Positions 44,763-56,871 of a stretch of DNA of 64,000 nucleotides are shown here, one piece after another. The stretch's first letter is position 1. Every line of letters begins with the position of its first letter. A program made the translations under genes and the position numbers. Location of the stretch: assembly GCF_000182565.1 (NCBI RefSeq), contig NW_015971554.1:225912-289911 (forward strand), written 5' to 3'. This stretch comes from Spizellomyces punctatus DAOM BR117. Its lineage: Eukaryota > Chytridiomycota > Chytridiomycetes > Spizellomycetales > Spizellomycetaceae. The notes below the pieces were generated by a model. That model was given only the letters and a program-made list of their open reading frames with translations, searched no databases and was not told where the DNA came from.

Positions 44763-46552
44763 ATGTCTAGCGACGTGCGGGATATCCTGCAGCTCCCGGC
44801 CGACGCTGGGAAAACAACCTCATCGATACGCAACGCCGTTAAAGCGGAGAGAGTCAAGGAGAAGAAGAGCGGTATGGGGTGTGCAAAGCGCAGGTTTAAG
44901 TCAACCGGTCATTGACACCTTTTTTGAACAGATGGTCTAAATCGCGAGCTACTCTCATTGACGGGCGGTGCACCACCAATGGTACTTGCCAAAAAGAAGT
45001 ACAAGGCTAGACCGAATTTTAGTAAGAGAACAGCTGTTTCGCCATGGTAAGTTGTGACCGTATGTGCTCCGTCATTGTCTCTTTCCTAAACGAAGCGCAT
45101 ATAAAGGGTTTGGCGTTCCTTTACCAACCCAGCTCGAAGAGATAACTTGGAACTGTATCATTGGGTAAAAGCCACCGATGCAGAAGGTTGGTTTTGTTTT
45201 GGTCTGGATGCGGAAGAATCAACTCCGACCAACTCCTCAATGCATTCAGATTATTACTTTGCAAAGTTCAACGAAATTGTTGATATGGTCGATTACACCG
45301 AGGAAGAATATAACGCCCATCTGAAGGGTAAGGGCAGCTATGCGCTACATGAGTTGCAGCTTATGCTGAACGTAGCATCTTCGGGTACTTTAGATAAAGC
45401 AGCGTCATCTGGCTGGACCAGAGAAGAAACGGACTATCTGTTTTCTCTGTGTAAAGCATTCGATCTACGTTGGTTTGTTATCTTCGACCGGTACGATTGG
45501 CCGAATCACACGCGAACAATAGATGTATGGTGCAATTATGCGTCCATCTTGATGACTTTTAGAGTGTGTGAAGTGACTTCCATGTTGTATCAATGTATAG
45601 GATCTGAAGGAGCGCTACTATCAAACCGCGCGAGCCATCCTTCTAGCACGCGGTAAGCCGGACAAAAAGGATCTAACAGGCTACAATTTCGATAAAGCCC
45701 GCGAAATCGAACGCAAAAAGAATCTGGAAATTCTCTATAACCGAACTGCAGAACAAATTAAAGAGGAAGAGTATCTCTTTATGGAGCTCCGTCGTCGTGA
45801 GCAAAAGGAAGAGCGAATGCAACGTGAACGCGAAGCTGTCTGGCAGTTGCTCAACGATAATGAAGTGCGCTTGGCGAATAGAGAAGGGCTGACGCCAATC
45901 GATAAAAACGTAGAGAAGCTGAAGAAACGGAAATCCGTGGGCTCAACCAAGAGGGCGTCCTCTGAAGATGTGAGCAGCCCCGTAATGGAAGTAGGACCTA
46001 GCAACTCTGCAAGAAAAAGGAGCAAGGTCAAAGAAGAACCAGCGGCTGAGGAGGGTATGGTAGCCAGCCGCCTACTGACTGTGATGGCTCATTATCGGAG
46101 GGCTGACCGGGGCTTTATGTTCTAGATTCTGCCCACAAAATCAAATATCCAGTGGGAGCCTTCGCGCGTTCTTCAAAACTTCCAGCACCGAAAACAGCCC
46201 TTGTGCCCCGAGTCCACCAATTCCTGCAGGAACTTGGGCTGGGGATAAAGCCGAATATGCCTACCGCTCCAGTGTGTGCAAAATTTAACGAGCTGCAAAT
46301 GAACATCCAGACTTTACTGGAGGTGAAAAAGCTGTACGACAAAGTCGATTTGGAGCTGAGTAAGATGCGGGTGAAGGCCCGTGTGATGGGCGGGGGACAA
46401 GCAGGTGGATCTTCTGCAGTGGTAAGTTATTAATCGTCTCTGTCGGTAAAACTCTTGAAGGATAATGACCAAGTTGTTAGCCGCAGAAGCGGTCGTCCTT
46501 GACGCCTTCCTCTGCGCAAAAAGACCTAAAGCGGCAACGCACCGGAGCCTGA
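44763..46552 (+). CDS. SWC4: DMAP1/SWC4 homologue, subunit of NuA4 and SWR1 complexes
   Basis: Seven exons (44763-44871, 44932-45046, 45107-45186, 45250-45524, 45601-46054, 46126-46421, 46487-46552) give 464 residues, matching human DMAP1 (467). Recognisable elements: the N-terminal DVRDILQLP motif, WRSFTNPARRDNLELYHWVK, YYFAKFN, the SANT-like segment GWTREETDYLFSLCKAFDLRW, DLKERYYQTAR, and the C-terminal domain with TAPVCAKFNELQ. Intron 3 (45187-45249) is inferred because removing it restores the family sequence, although the frame stays open through it. The protein acts in histone H4/H2A acetylation and H2A.Z exchange in the nucleus. The C-terminal tail is basic and Ser-rich, like a nuclear localisation signal. 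Confidence 0.93.
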
Positions 46553-47070
46553 TCTGACTGCCGCTATTACATTATTGTACATACTGCTGGAGAGGAATGA
46601 GGAGAGCGAGTAGAAAATGTTTGTATAAATTTACATTAGAACGGCGCATGCAGTCCTCTTTTGGAAAGCACAGATCGCATTTCACAAGCTGCTTGCCTTT
46701 TTTCGACCTAATGCTCTGTTCCTCATGCAATGGCCATTTTGTCCCGGCCAAAATTGTTCGAATCCACACTGGTGTATTATCCATATGTTATTGGTAATCC
46801 ATTAAGCAATCTTCTGGCTCGTTGAGCCAGATCCGTTCCTGGCAGAGCTGCCTGTCATCGACAGCATGGTTGGAGTACAAGGGCACGAAGTGGAACTGGA
46901 TTTGAAGCGCTCTATAGGTTTTTAAACCTCTATAGGTATTTAATGATACTCTGCGCCATAATCTTGTGTACATATTTGCAAACCAGAGGTTATTGTTTCT
47001 ACGCATGCGCCCCTTCTCATTTGATATGCCACAGCTCCCGTTTCCCTTTTGCCGATATCACCGACGTGCC
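46553..47070. other. Intergenic between convergent genes
   Basis: No gene seen. A short duplicated motif, TCTATAGGTNTTTAA-like, occurs at 46911 and 46929. Confidence 0.4.
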
Positions 47071-49849
47071 TCATTCCCTGAAGTCCAGATATCTTTGGAA
47101 CTTCCTGGCGTATCGGGGTTGCAACTTCCTCTGCCCCAATGTTTCGTACCACGCAGTAACCACCCGATACAAAGAATTTTGCATTACTACAGCAAGAATT
47201 TGGTGAATGATCTACCGATGGAAATCCTGCGACTGGGTATGGATTACGTACCTTGTAAGAGAGCATATGGCTCCCTGAATAGCAACTGGTTATCACCCAG
47301 TTGATTTCGGATCCATGGATCCTCATCTGGTTTTACAGGCGGGTCCGCCAATCGTGTTTCCAAACCCAGCTGACACCGAAGTAGACATTCAAGGATAGTG
47401 TCAAGCTCGTCACTGACAATTCCAAATCGGTCCTCCGTTGGAGAAGCAACGACGATGCTAATAAGAACTGGCAATCATGGGTTAGCTGTAAGTTGACAGC
47501 ACCTTAACGTCCGATACTCTGTGAAGAACCCACCTTGAATAGCCCAAACTTGCACCTGAAAGTCGGCAAACAAATCCTTTGTTTGTCGATCCAATGTTTC
47601 CGCCACAAGCCATTTTCCCCATTTCCACCGTGCAATCCATTGCTGCAAGTTTGCCAAAACCTCCTGTCCGGTTGCGCGCCTGTCTTTTAATGATACAGGT
47701 ATTGACTGTGACTGTGCCGTTGATCCAGCTGTTTGTTGAGCGTCTAAGTGTTGCCGTGGGGGTCGAAGCAAGGCGGGGTACTCCCTATGCTGCTCTTGTG
47801 GCCATCTGTCCTGTAATACTTTGGGTGGCTCTGGCGGGACTTTCGGACTTCGAGCAGGGCTCCCTGGCTGGAACACAAATTCTTTGACTTTATCGCTAAC
47901 CACATCCAGGATGGCCTGTTTACGTTTCTGAGGAGAAAAAACGCTTGAACCCGTTATCCCCGAGGCAGCGGCAATTGGTTTAATTCGCTTTGCGTCCTCC
48001 TGTTCCCGGCGGTCTGGGAGAAACGGTCAGAAAGGCAGAACGTATTTTACACGTGATCCTCCATATAACAACTAGCCACCTTTGCTTTTTTTCTGTTCGA
48101 CTTCTAACGATTCACTCAGACGGTCCACGATAGACATTGATGAAGCGAGCACCGCTTTCAAAGGTGAAGGTTCGTCATTGCGAACGGTAAAAATACTCTG
48201 CCTAGATTGACCGCGACATTCCAATTGGCCTTTCAGGGTCAACCACGCTAGATACTGGGGAGGGAGATATGGTCAATATTCAGGGATCATGTGACGTTCT
48301 ACTGTATTAAATACCTGTGCATATTGGCCAGTCGGCAAGTTCAGACCTGTTAGAACTGTGGAACGAGGAATATCTTTTCTAATTGGCTAATGGAAATATG
48401 AAATGATGTATCAAGATGACAGTCCTCCTGCCAAAGTTGGGTGACAACCTCGACATACTCACAGCAGTAAAGAAGACTTCGAAAATGTGGTCGACAGCTT
48501 CCCAGATCGCAAGGAGTAGCATTCCTGTCAAGTAGCTGTGCAAAAGCGACCTCAAGCCAATCCAGCGTAGCCAGGAGCCTTCATGGATGATAAGCCTGTT
48601 TAACAGGGAACGGTTTTATTAGTCGAAAACGGTGAAAAATGAGTCACGCTCGCATTCTTTGCATACCCAATGGGAGCAGATTTGTTTCCGAAAGTCGCCG
48701 CAAAATTACCGATACGAACAATGCTTGCTGCCGCAATTTTGTACAGTGAGAACCCACAAATTAGATACAATGAGTTGTACACCGCGAGAAATATGGTTCC
48801 AAGTGACACCGCCGTCGATAAACTGACAGGTAACCGAGCTCTTATACGCCAATGCAGTCCACGCTGTAATAAAATACCCTTTAGTCAAAACGGAACTAAA
48901 GGTTGCCTCCAAATCTCCCAATTATACCTGAATTGGTGGGAAAGCCAGCTGATCGCGTTCAGCGTATCGACGATACCCAGCGTAAGCTAGAGCGACAAAG
49001 AGACAGTATCCAGCAATAAAGACCAGGTTCTCATTGAGTTCCGGTGCACCATATTTTCTAATTACTGAGAGTTACTAAACATTCATGGAAAGAAAACTGG
49101 TATACGAAGACATACCCTTCTGGATATAGAAACCAATCACTTTTCACTCTACTTTGCTTTTGTCGCAAGTAGAAATATCCTAATATTACACTAGACGCAG
49201 AATGCCAGAGGGCAGAAGCCAGTAACTGTCCATTCAAGAAGTCTAGCAGAGCAAGGAATCTCGTCCGCTGTACACGGCGACGAACTTTTCATGGAGCGGG
49301 CACGGTTAAGTAACCAAGCACAGGTGAGCAAAAAAGACCGGTAACGTACCTTGCAGGTTTTGGACTCTCCTCCAGACTAGGACCCCAATGAGTAAACTTG
49401 CGACAAAGCTGAAAAACCAGGTAGTGGGTTGGAAGAGCTTGCGGAGCCAACCTATGACCAGCCCAAGCGTTAGAGGTCCGACTTTTACCAGACAACGCAG
49501 AAAATCAAAACTATGTACCAAATCCCACAAAGTCACCGAGGGAAAGCGACCAAGTATATAGGAGGGTGTAAACGACGATGAAGGTGGCCCACAAAACACT
49601 GGCTAATCGGTTGTAGAGCTCTGGCGTAATTGCCTCAACAAAAGGGTTTGAGGACGGACCCCAGGAGTGCAAGAGCGACATTGGGCCACTTCTTTTGCCT
49701 CCAATTAACAACCACCCGCTGCGTAGGGCCAGGGGGAATTCCACTGCAATCCAGATCTCAAGATCGCGAAAGGTTGCAAAGACTCGAAGATGGTGCACTT
49801 GCCACAATAAATCGTCATATAGCCATATATGGTAACTGCTGTGGCGTGA
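47071..49849 (-). CDS. NDC1: Nucleoporin NDC1 (5' end unresolved)
   Basis: Eleven exons read in phase (49849-49519, 49451-49350, 49284-49116, 49057-48928, 48863-48667, 48595-48463, 48386-48315, 48254-48080, 48013-47534, 47467-47252, 47186-47071), giving at least 706 residues. The membrane part has helices such as LASVLWATFIVVYTLLYTW and FFSFVASLLIGVLVW. The soluble C-terminal half has VWAIQVLISIVVASPTEDRF, which matches the human NDC1 segment ending SFTEDRFGV, and the protein ends FQRYLDFRE, like human FLEFKE. NDC1 anchors nuclear pore complexes and, in fungi, spindle pole bodies. The first two membrane helices and an ATG are not found. A branch site and acceptor at 49850 suggest an unseen 5' exon. 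Confidence 0.87.
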
Positions 49850-49993
49850 CTGGGAGTCTGCGTTAGTTCATGGCTGATGGGCCTTTGGCGCGGACCAAGG
49901 CAAGCAACAACGGCAAAGCGGATTAGCAGCAACCCATTTTACTTTACATTCTTACTTTACCTTCTCCGGCCAAGTTCGGGCGTTGTTGTGTAG
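49850..49993. promoter_or_regulatory. Short region between head-to-head NDC1 and EDE1
   Basis: Only 144 bp separate the first certain NDC1 exon (-) from the EDE1 start (+). It must hold the NDC1 5' exon or start, or that exon overlaps EDE1 on the opposite strand. Confidence 0.4.
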
Positions 49994-52900
49994 ATGGCAG
50001 ATACAAAGCGGAACTCTTGGGCATTTCTCGAGTCCGACCTATCCGCGGTCCCGTCTACCCAATCCAATGCAACTCTGGCGACAACAACACATGGCGCCAG
50101 TAAAGGTGCTTGCGATACTTGTACTTTTTATCGGAACTTTCCACTAACTTCCCCTTACTAGACGTATCTCCGGGCTTTCCACTGACAGCGGAGGAGACGG
50201 CTGCTTATGCTCAGCTTTTCAAGCTTGCCGATTCGCAGGCAACAGGCACTGTTCAGCCAAACGATGCCGTGGCGTTCATGTCAAAATCGCACTTACCACA
50301 GAATGTTTTAAGTGAGGTGCGGGCGAATGTGGATTAGCGGTTGATTGTCACGAATATTGACCTTCCGACCTACTAGATCTGGCAAATCGCGGATTCAGAA
50401 CGCAAAGGTTACCTAACGCAACAAGGCTTTTACAAAGCTCTAAAGTTGATTGCTCTGGCCCAAGCTGGAAAGGCACCCAGTGCCGCATTACTCAATACCT
50501 GTATGTTTCTCGGCGGAATCGGCGGATGTGTGGATTTGTTCTGATGAATTGTGTTTTAGCTGCACCAATCCCAACGTTTGGTGGTATTACGTTACCTGGA
50601 AATGCTAGCCCATCGACACCATCTCCCTTCCCATCTACAGTCGCAAGCCATTTGACTGGCGCCTCTGCGTCTGGATCCCCCTTAAGTGCCGTTGCAACTC
50701 ACCGAACAGGTGGTAGTATTACGACGCACCATACGGGAGGCGGTTTATCTGTACATAGCACCGGCACTGGACGAATAGCATCACATATGACTGGAAGTGG
50801 AGTTGCCTCTCACAGCACCGGGAATGGAGGGGCGTATAATATATCTGCGGAGGAGCGCGAACGATTTACCGTTGCGTTCAATTCATGCAAGCCCTTGGAT
50901 GGGTTTGTAACTGGTGCGTATCAGGCTCTGTGTTGTGGTTGAAGCAGGCGATAAACCATTTGTATCTAGGGGAAGCAGCAAAGGAATTGTTCATCAAATC
51001 CACGTTGCCAGTCGACGTGCTAAGCAAAATCTGGTGAGATGTCTCATCGATGTTTAGCCACACGTAAGACAGAATCAGTGACATATTTTGGCTTGAATCA
51101 GGAATTTGGTCGATACATCGGGCGCCGGAAAACTGGATATCCATCAATTCTCCGCTGCGATGCTTTTAATTACACGGTTGCGACAAGGGGCTTTGCCTTC
51201 GGTACCTGCAACGCTCCCCTCGCATCTTTTAGGCGCGACTACGACCCTCCCGAATTTAGATAGTCCCTCTATAAGTCCAATAAAAGACTTGGGACTCCAT
51301 ACACCTCTGGCCCCTCCCCTTTCGTCGCGGCTTTTGAATCGGATGTCAACGGTCGGGCCGCCCCCTAGCTCTCCCCGCATAGATCGCCGGAGGACCATAA
51401 TTTCTACTGTAGCGTCCCAGATAATGACGTCCCCGGAATGGTTGATCAAAGATGATGAAAAGGCACAGTGCGACCAATTTTTTGATGGTTTAGATAAGGA
51501 CAAAAAAGGCTTCGTGACAGGTAAGAAAATACGCATACTTCCTCTCAAAAATTGGGACCTGTGTTTATGATTTATGAACCAGGGCAGGACAGCTACGAAT
51601 TTTTCACGCGCGCGAAACTACCACAAACGGAACTTGCTAGGATATGGGATCTTGCGGATATTTCCAGAACTGGGCGTCTTTCTAAGGACGAATTTGCAGT
51701 TGCGATGCACTTGATAAAGCTGCGAATGGCCGGGACACCCTTGCCCTCGGTACTCCCGCCGGAGCTGGTTCCGCCATCCCTTCGTATGCAGGCTTTGAAA
51801 GCATTAGGAACTGGCGATAATACATCTGGTCTGGCAGCCTCTCCAAGTGTTGGATCGCAATTATCAGCTGGCGAAACCGATCTGATGGGAGGAATGGGTT
51901 CTGCCCCAAGATCTCTGATCGATGCAAGATGTATGTATTTAAATATGTGCTTTGGTTTCTTGTTAGGTCAGAGTCTTATGTCTCCACTTTTCTGCAGCAC
52001 TATCATTTAGTAAACTGCCTTCAACGCAGAATGCTGCCGAATTGGCGGAACGAGAGGAGGAATTAGCTCAACGAAAAGCAGACCTGCAGTCAGTGGAACA
52101 GCAGCTTGGCAGCGTGCAGCCTTCTGTGGAAGAACTGAGACAGAAGAGGGCTGCTCTGGACTCTGAATTTAGGACCGTCACTGAAAAGAGGAATGAACAG
52201 GCCCTTCAGCTTTCACAGCTCCGTGCTGTATATGAGACTGAAAGCCAGATTGCTCTTGAAACTGAGAATGCACTGATACGCGAAAAACAGATGTTAAATA
52301 TTGCATTGGCGGAATTACAACAAGCACAGCAGACGGTAGCCGCCTTGCAAGCGGAAAAGGGGAACCTCGTGGAACAGCTGGGGCGCACGCAGCATGATAT
52401 CGAGGAGATGAAAAAGCAAATAAAAGAAGCTAACGAGGCGAGCATCCCGTTGCGACAAGAAATAGAAAAGTTGAGGGCCGACCTCAAACAACATCAGCAG
52501 CATCGAGAAATTAACGAGCAGGTGCTCCAAAGCGCGCGGGCTGATTACCAGCAGATACATGCGGACCTTCAACAAGAGCAGGCGCGGTTAGAGCAAGAGA
52601 AGAGTCGTAATGCGCAGGTCGCACAGCAAATCTCCGTACAGACTGCAATAAATGAGAGAGAACGGGAAAAAATGCGAGCTGCTGCAGCACAGCGAGAGAA
52701 GGAACTGGCGGTCTCTCAATCTCTTCCAGCCCTCAATGTCACAACGCGAGACCCTTATGCCGCATTTTCGAGCGTTAGCAGTCCGAGTTCCACTATGTCA
52801 CCTGGTAAATCCCTAGATACCACTTCAGCGAAGGGGTCCTTGATGGATTTGGGCTCTTCTGTTGCACTGAACTCACCGACATTCAGTACCGGCTCGTTAT

Positions 52901-54657
52901 CCGGGACCGGGAAAAAGGCGCCACCACCACCCCCGCCGATGTCGAAAAAGCCTCTGCGCGGCGATCCCGTTGGGCTGAGCCAGACCGATTTGACGCATGT
53001 CCCAGCACCGAAACCGAATGAATCTTTGACGCCAGTCAAGCCGGAAGCATCCACCGCAAGCCCGGCAAGCCAATCTCCGCAACGTAAGATGTCAACTACC
53101 TCAATCTCTTCGCGCAAGTCTGCAAAGGAAGAATTAGATGATTTGCTCGAAATCCATCAGCCTAAAAACAAGAAAAGTCAATCAAGTCTAGCGTCATTTG
53201 GTCCGTCGCCCGTCTCCATGAGACCGGCCTCTCCATCTCCAGTGGGACCATCACCTGCGGCCAGGCAACTGAAGCCGGCGTCGGTCAAATCCTTGACGTT
53301 GAGTGCGTCTGGTGAGAGGCCGCCAGAAGAGGAGGTCTTCGGATCTCAAAATGCGAAGAAGAGTTCGTCGGTGCGTTCTCTGCCTTTGGGAGAATCGCAA
53401 GAAACAGAAAAGGGGGATAACAAGATGGCAAGTACAACATCCGCGCTTGATTTCGCCAGTGCATTCGGAGACCTACCCACAAGTACAGCTCCACCAGCGA
53501 CTGCACCCCCGCCGGCGCCTGTCCGTACTGACAGCGCGACGTTTGGGGAGTCAAATGATCTTCCGGTCACCACAGCTCCTACCGAGTTCAACGACGCTTT
53601 CAGTAGTATAGCACGCGAACAAATAGGAGGCTTCGCGTCCAATGAGTTTGAAGCTGATTTTGATTCTGCCTTCGCAGTTCCTCCCATTAACCAACCGCAA
53701 CCCGTTTCTTCGCCCTTGAGCCAGGAGGGAAGAAAGGGTTCCAGTTCATCATTTCAGGATGGTGCATCGATGAGATCTACCAGCACCAGGCAAGGGGAAC
53801 TGCTAGCATCTTTAGCCACGGTGAATATTGAAGAGGAAATGAAAAACGCCTTCGCGGCATCTGCAAAGCGGGAATCAAACCCACAAGGAAATGGAAAAGC
53901 TGAAACTGCTGACTTTGACGACAAAGCTTTTGGAGCCGTCTCCGCTGCGGACTTTGATGATGACGCATTCAAGTTTGATGCCTCATTTGATGCAGGGGCA
54001 GCCAACTTTACTAGTGGAGATGATGCAGTTGGGGCCTTTGCGGGAGGGTCGGCAACATCAGCAACCGCTGCCAGCTTTGAGGCAGATTTTGCTAATGCAT
54101 TTGGCGCGCCCCCAGCGGCTGGTGGAGATCCGTTCTCTGCAAACAACTTTTCATTTGGGCCCCCTGCTCAGTCACCAGCCTCTTTTGCGGATCTCGATGC
54201 AGCCTTCGGCAGTCCAAGTGAATCGAACGGGACTTCAGACGGAAAAGCAAAAGTGAATGGAAATGGGTTCAATGCTTTTGATGATGCATTCGGGAACTCT
54301 GGAGACTTTGGCAATGCTTTCACAGCGGCAGCACCGGCGTCTCCAAAGAAGCGACCGGTACCGCTTCCGCCACAACGAGCCTCAACCTCGCAGGACGATG
54401 CGGTTGAGGTGCAACAGATTATAGCATTGGGATTTAGTAAAGGTGCGTTTACAGTATTCTTGTATCATTTGTGTTTGATTGGTGGTAACGTATTCTCTTC
54501 GTCGTTTTAGAAGAAGCAGTGAATGCCCTTGAAGTGTAAGTCACTGACTTGGATGTTAGTGCTCGCATTGACATCAGTGTCCTAACGGTCTCTCATCAAT
54601 AACAGGAATGCGTTTGATGTCGCAAAGGCGACAAATTACTTGTTAGATTCGCGGTGA
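49994..54657 (+). CDS. EDE1: EH-domain endocytic scaffold (EDE1/EPS15 family)
   Basis: Ten exons (49994-50105, 50162-50316, 50377-50500, 50560-50913, 50970-51033, 51102-51520, 51583-51930, 51998-54442, 54511-54535, 54606-54657) give 1365 residues, near yeast Ede1 (1381). Three EH domains lie at about 40-125, 225-300 and 370-465. Each has the EF-hand-like D-x-x-x-x-G pattern and an IW-L-AD type helix (IWQIADSERKGYLT, IWNLVDTSGAGKLD, IWDLADISRTGRLS). A long coiled coil (about 535-770), a proline run (KKAPPPPPPMSKKP), and a disordered region with repeated F-D-AF motifs follow. The C-terminal UBA domain (about 1325-1365) is split by two introns. It is an early clathrin-mediated endocytosis scaffold that binds NPF adaptors and ubiquitin. 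Between EH1 and EH2 is an unusual HxTG repeat segment. Confidence 0.94.
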
Positions 54658-54959
54658 TTGACTTTATATATTGCAGGAAAATATTGCAAATCATTACTTT
54701 CAGTATTTGGTCTTCTTCATATTGAGGACCTCTTGAGTAGTTTATCATGAAATATAGCTGCTATGAGGATATTCTCCGGTTATACATGGTTCCATCCGAT
54801 GTAACCGGATGTGCGCAATGGCATGTCGCGGATGACGACCCTCTGTCGCTTCTTCCACTTTCTGAACGCTGCAACCATTATCAAATGCACTTGTATTTAC
54901 AATCTGTTATTAAAGGATCACTGCGAACATCACTGCCTTTATATTTCTCTGTACGCGCT
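54658..54959. other. Intergenic
   Basis: About 300 bp between EDE1 and the aminotransferase start. No gene seen. Confidence 0.4.
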
Positions 54960-56871
54960 ATGTCGGCTGTCCCCAGGATCTCGCCAAAAGTAGGAGACGA
55001 CCTCGGCCGTTATCATTGACTCTGGAACGAAATTTTCATACCTCTTTTGTCAACAGTCTGCCGGTCGAGTAAATAGCCTCGATCAAGGTGGGACAGTTTT
55101 TGCAGAGTTCACCGCTCTAGCGTTGGCACATAAGGCGGTCAATCTGGGCCAGGTTGGTGCTCCTGTTATATAGCTCAAAGTTTGCGGACGACTGGTGATG
55201 GTGGACGTTGAAAGGGATATGGTTATCAATACATTTGGATCCAGAGAATTAACCTTCCAAATCAACCTCGTCCCTATAATGCAGGGATTCCCAACTCTTC
55301 CTATCCCTGAATTCGTCACAAAAGCTGCCACAGATGCTCTCACTCAGAATAGACTATTGCATCAATATACGAGAAGTGAAGGGCACGTTCGACTTGCAAA
55401 AGGTTGGGGAATAGGTTATCAGCTGTCCAAATCGAAGGTCATACTGAGTATTTGCATTCATTAGCGTTATCGGCTTTCTATGAAGACAAATTGGGGAGGT
55501 CACTCAACCCCCTGACGGAGATCGTCACCGCTGTCGGGGCTTGTGAAGGTACGCTTAAAGCTGTCACAGGAAGCTGGCGTCTGCATGGATCTAACATGGA
55601 GCTATCATACAGCGATCTACAGTACCATTCAAGCATTTATTAATCCTGGAGATGAGGTCATCTTAATGCAGCCATTCTACGATAGCTATCCGGCGTCCGT
55701 TACGCTTGCTGGAGGCATCCCTGTAATGGTCTCCCTACGACCTCCTTCTGATCGATCATCAAAGACCTCTGATGACTGGAAGCTGGATTTTGATGAGATT
55801 CGACGCGCGATCAAACCTGGGAAGACCAAGATGATCATTGTGAATAACCCCCATAATCCTGTTGGTGTGTATGCCTGCATGGTCCTGTCAAATGTTCCCT
55901 CTGGATGGGGTCTTACATGACTCTTTTGCAGGAAAGGTGTTTACACGGGAGGAGCTGGAAGCGATTGCCCAAATTGCAACCGAGTATGACCTGCTCGTTT
56001 TGGCGGATGAAGTATACGAGACTCTTGTTTACACGGACTCTGTAGCACCTCTCATAAAGTTTGGTATGGTAGAATGTTTTGCAATACCTCGTATGATGAT
56101 AGCTGACTCACCACGATACATTAACTTTGAAGCCAGCCTGCCTGGCATGTTTGAGCGCACGATCACCGTGGGAAGTGTCGGTACGTATGCCGGAGACTAC
56201 TTTCGCGCTTGCTGCAGGCTCACCTAAGAGACTACTTTGGATGGAAGGCAAAATGTTTGGGGTAACGGGATGGAAGATTGGATGGGCCGTTGGCGCACCT
56301 GATATTATCCGATCCATTTGGATGGTCCATCAGTATGTTCCCTTCTCGGTCGTAACACCATTGCAGGTAATACCGATGGAATTGACATTGCCGCACTGGC
56401 GCTGATTGACCATTTGAACGGTAGGAAGCCACTGCGGTGTGCCTAGAACAAGCTGCTACAAATGGCTATTTCGAGCGGACGCGTGCAGAATATCAGCAGC
56501 TTCGTGACAAACTCCACACGATGCTCAGTTCAGTGGGGCTGACACCGACACTTCCTCATGGCGGGTACTTTATCCTAGCGGACACAAGTTCTTTACCTGA
56601 TCCTGCAGATGCAAACGGCAATGCTGGAGCAGAGGAAGTGGACACGGATCCTCGGCGAGATTACCGAATCTGTCGATTTTTGACAAAAGAGGCGGGAGTC
56701 ACAGCCATTCCACCCTCTGCATTTTATGATCCTGCAGATAAGGAGGGACGAGATCAAATTGCTGGGCATTTGGCTCGTTTCGCCTTTTGCAAGAATGAGG
56801 AAATGTTGGAGCAGGCTGGGGACAAGCTAAGAGCGTACTTTGGTGATTTGAAGGGGAACAAGGCAGACTAG
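54960..56871 (+). CDS. Kynurenine-type aminotransferase (class I PLP enzyme)
   Basis: Nine exons (54960-54989, 55057-55152, 55285-55402, 55465-55548, 55613-55864, 55932-56063, 56133-56180, 56248-56366, 56425-56871) give 441 residues. The start MSAVPRISPK is a 30-bp first exon. Family landmarks: NLGQGFPTLPIPEFV, VGACEAIYSTIQAFINPGDEV, NNPHNPVGK, LADEVYE (PLP ring contact), and GSVGKMFGVTGWKIGW, where K255 is the expected PLP lysine. The C-terminal domain begins EATAVCLEQA. It belongs to the KAT I/III (cysteine-S-conjugate beta-lyase, glutamine transaminase K) group. It moves an amino group from kynurenine or other amino acids to a 2-oxo acid. Exact substrate is not predictable. Intron 2 is longer (132 bp) than the rest. 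Confidence 0.93.

Noticed and set aside
46740-46775. GTTCGAATCC resembling a tRNA T-loop
   Set aside because: The surrounding sequence does not fold into a cloverleaf by inspection.
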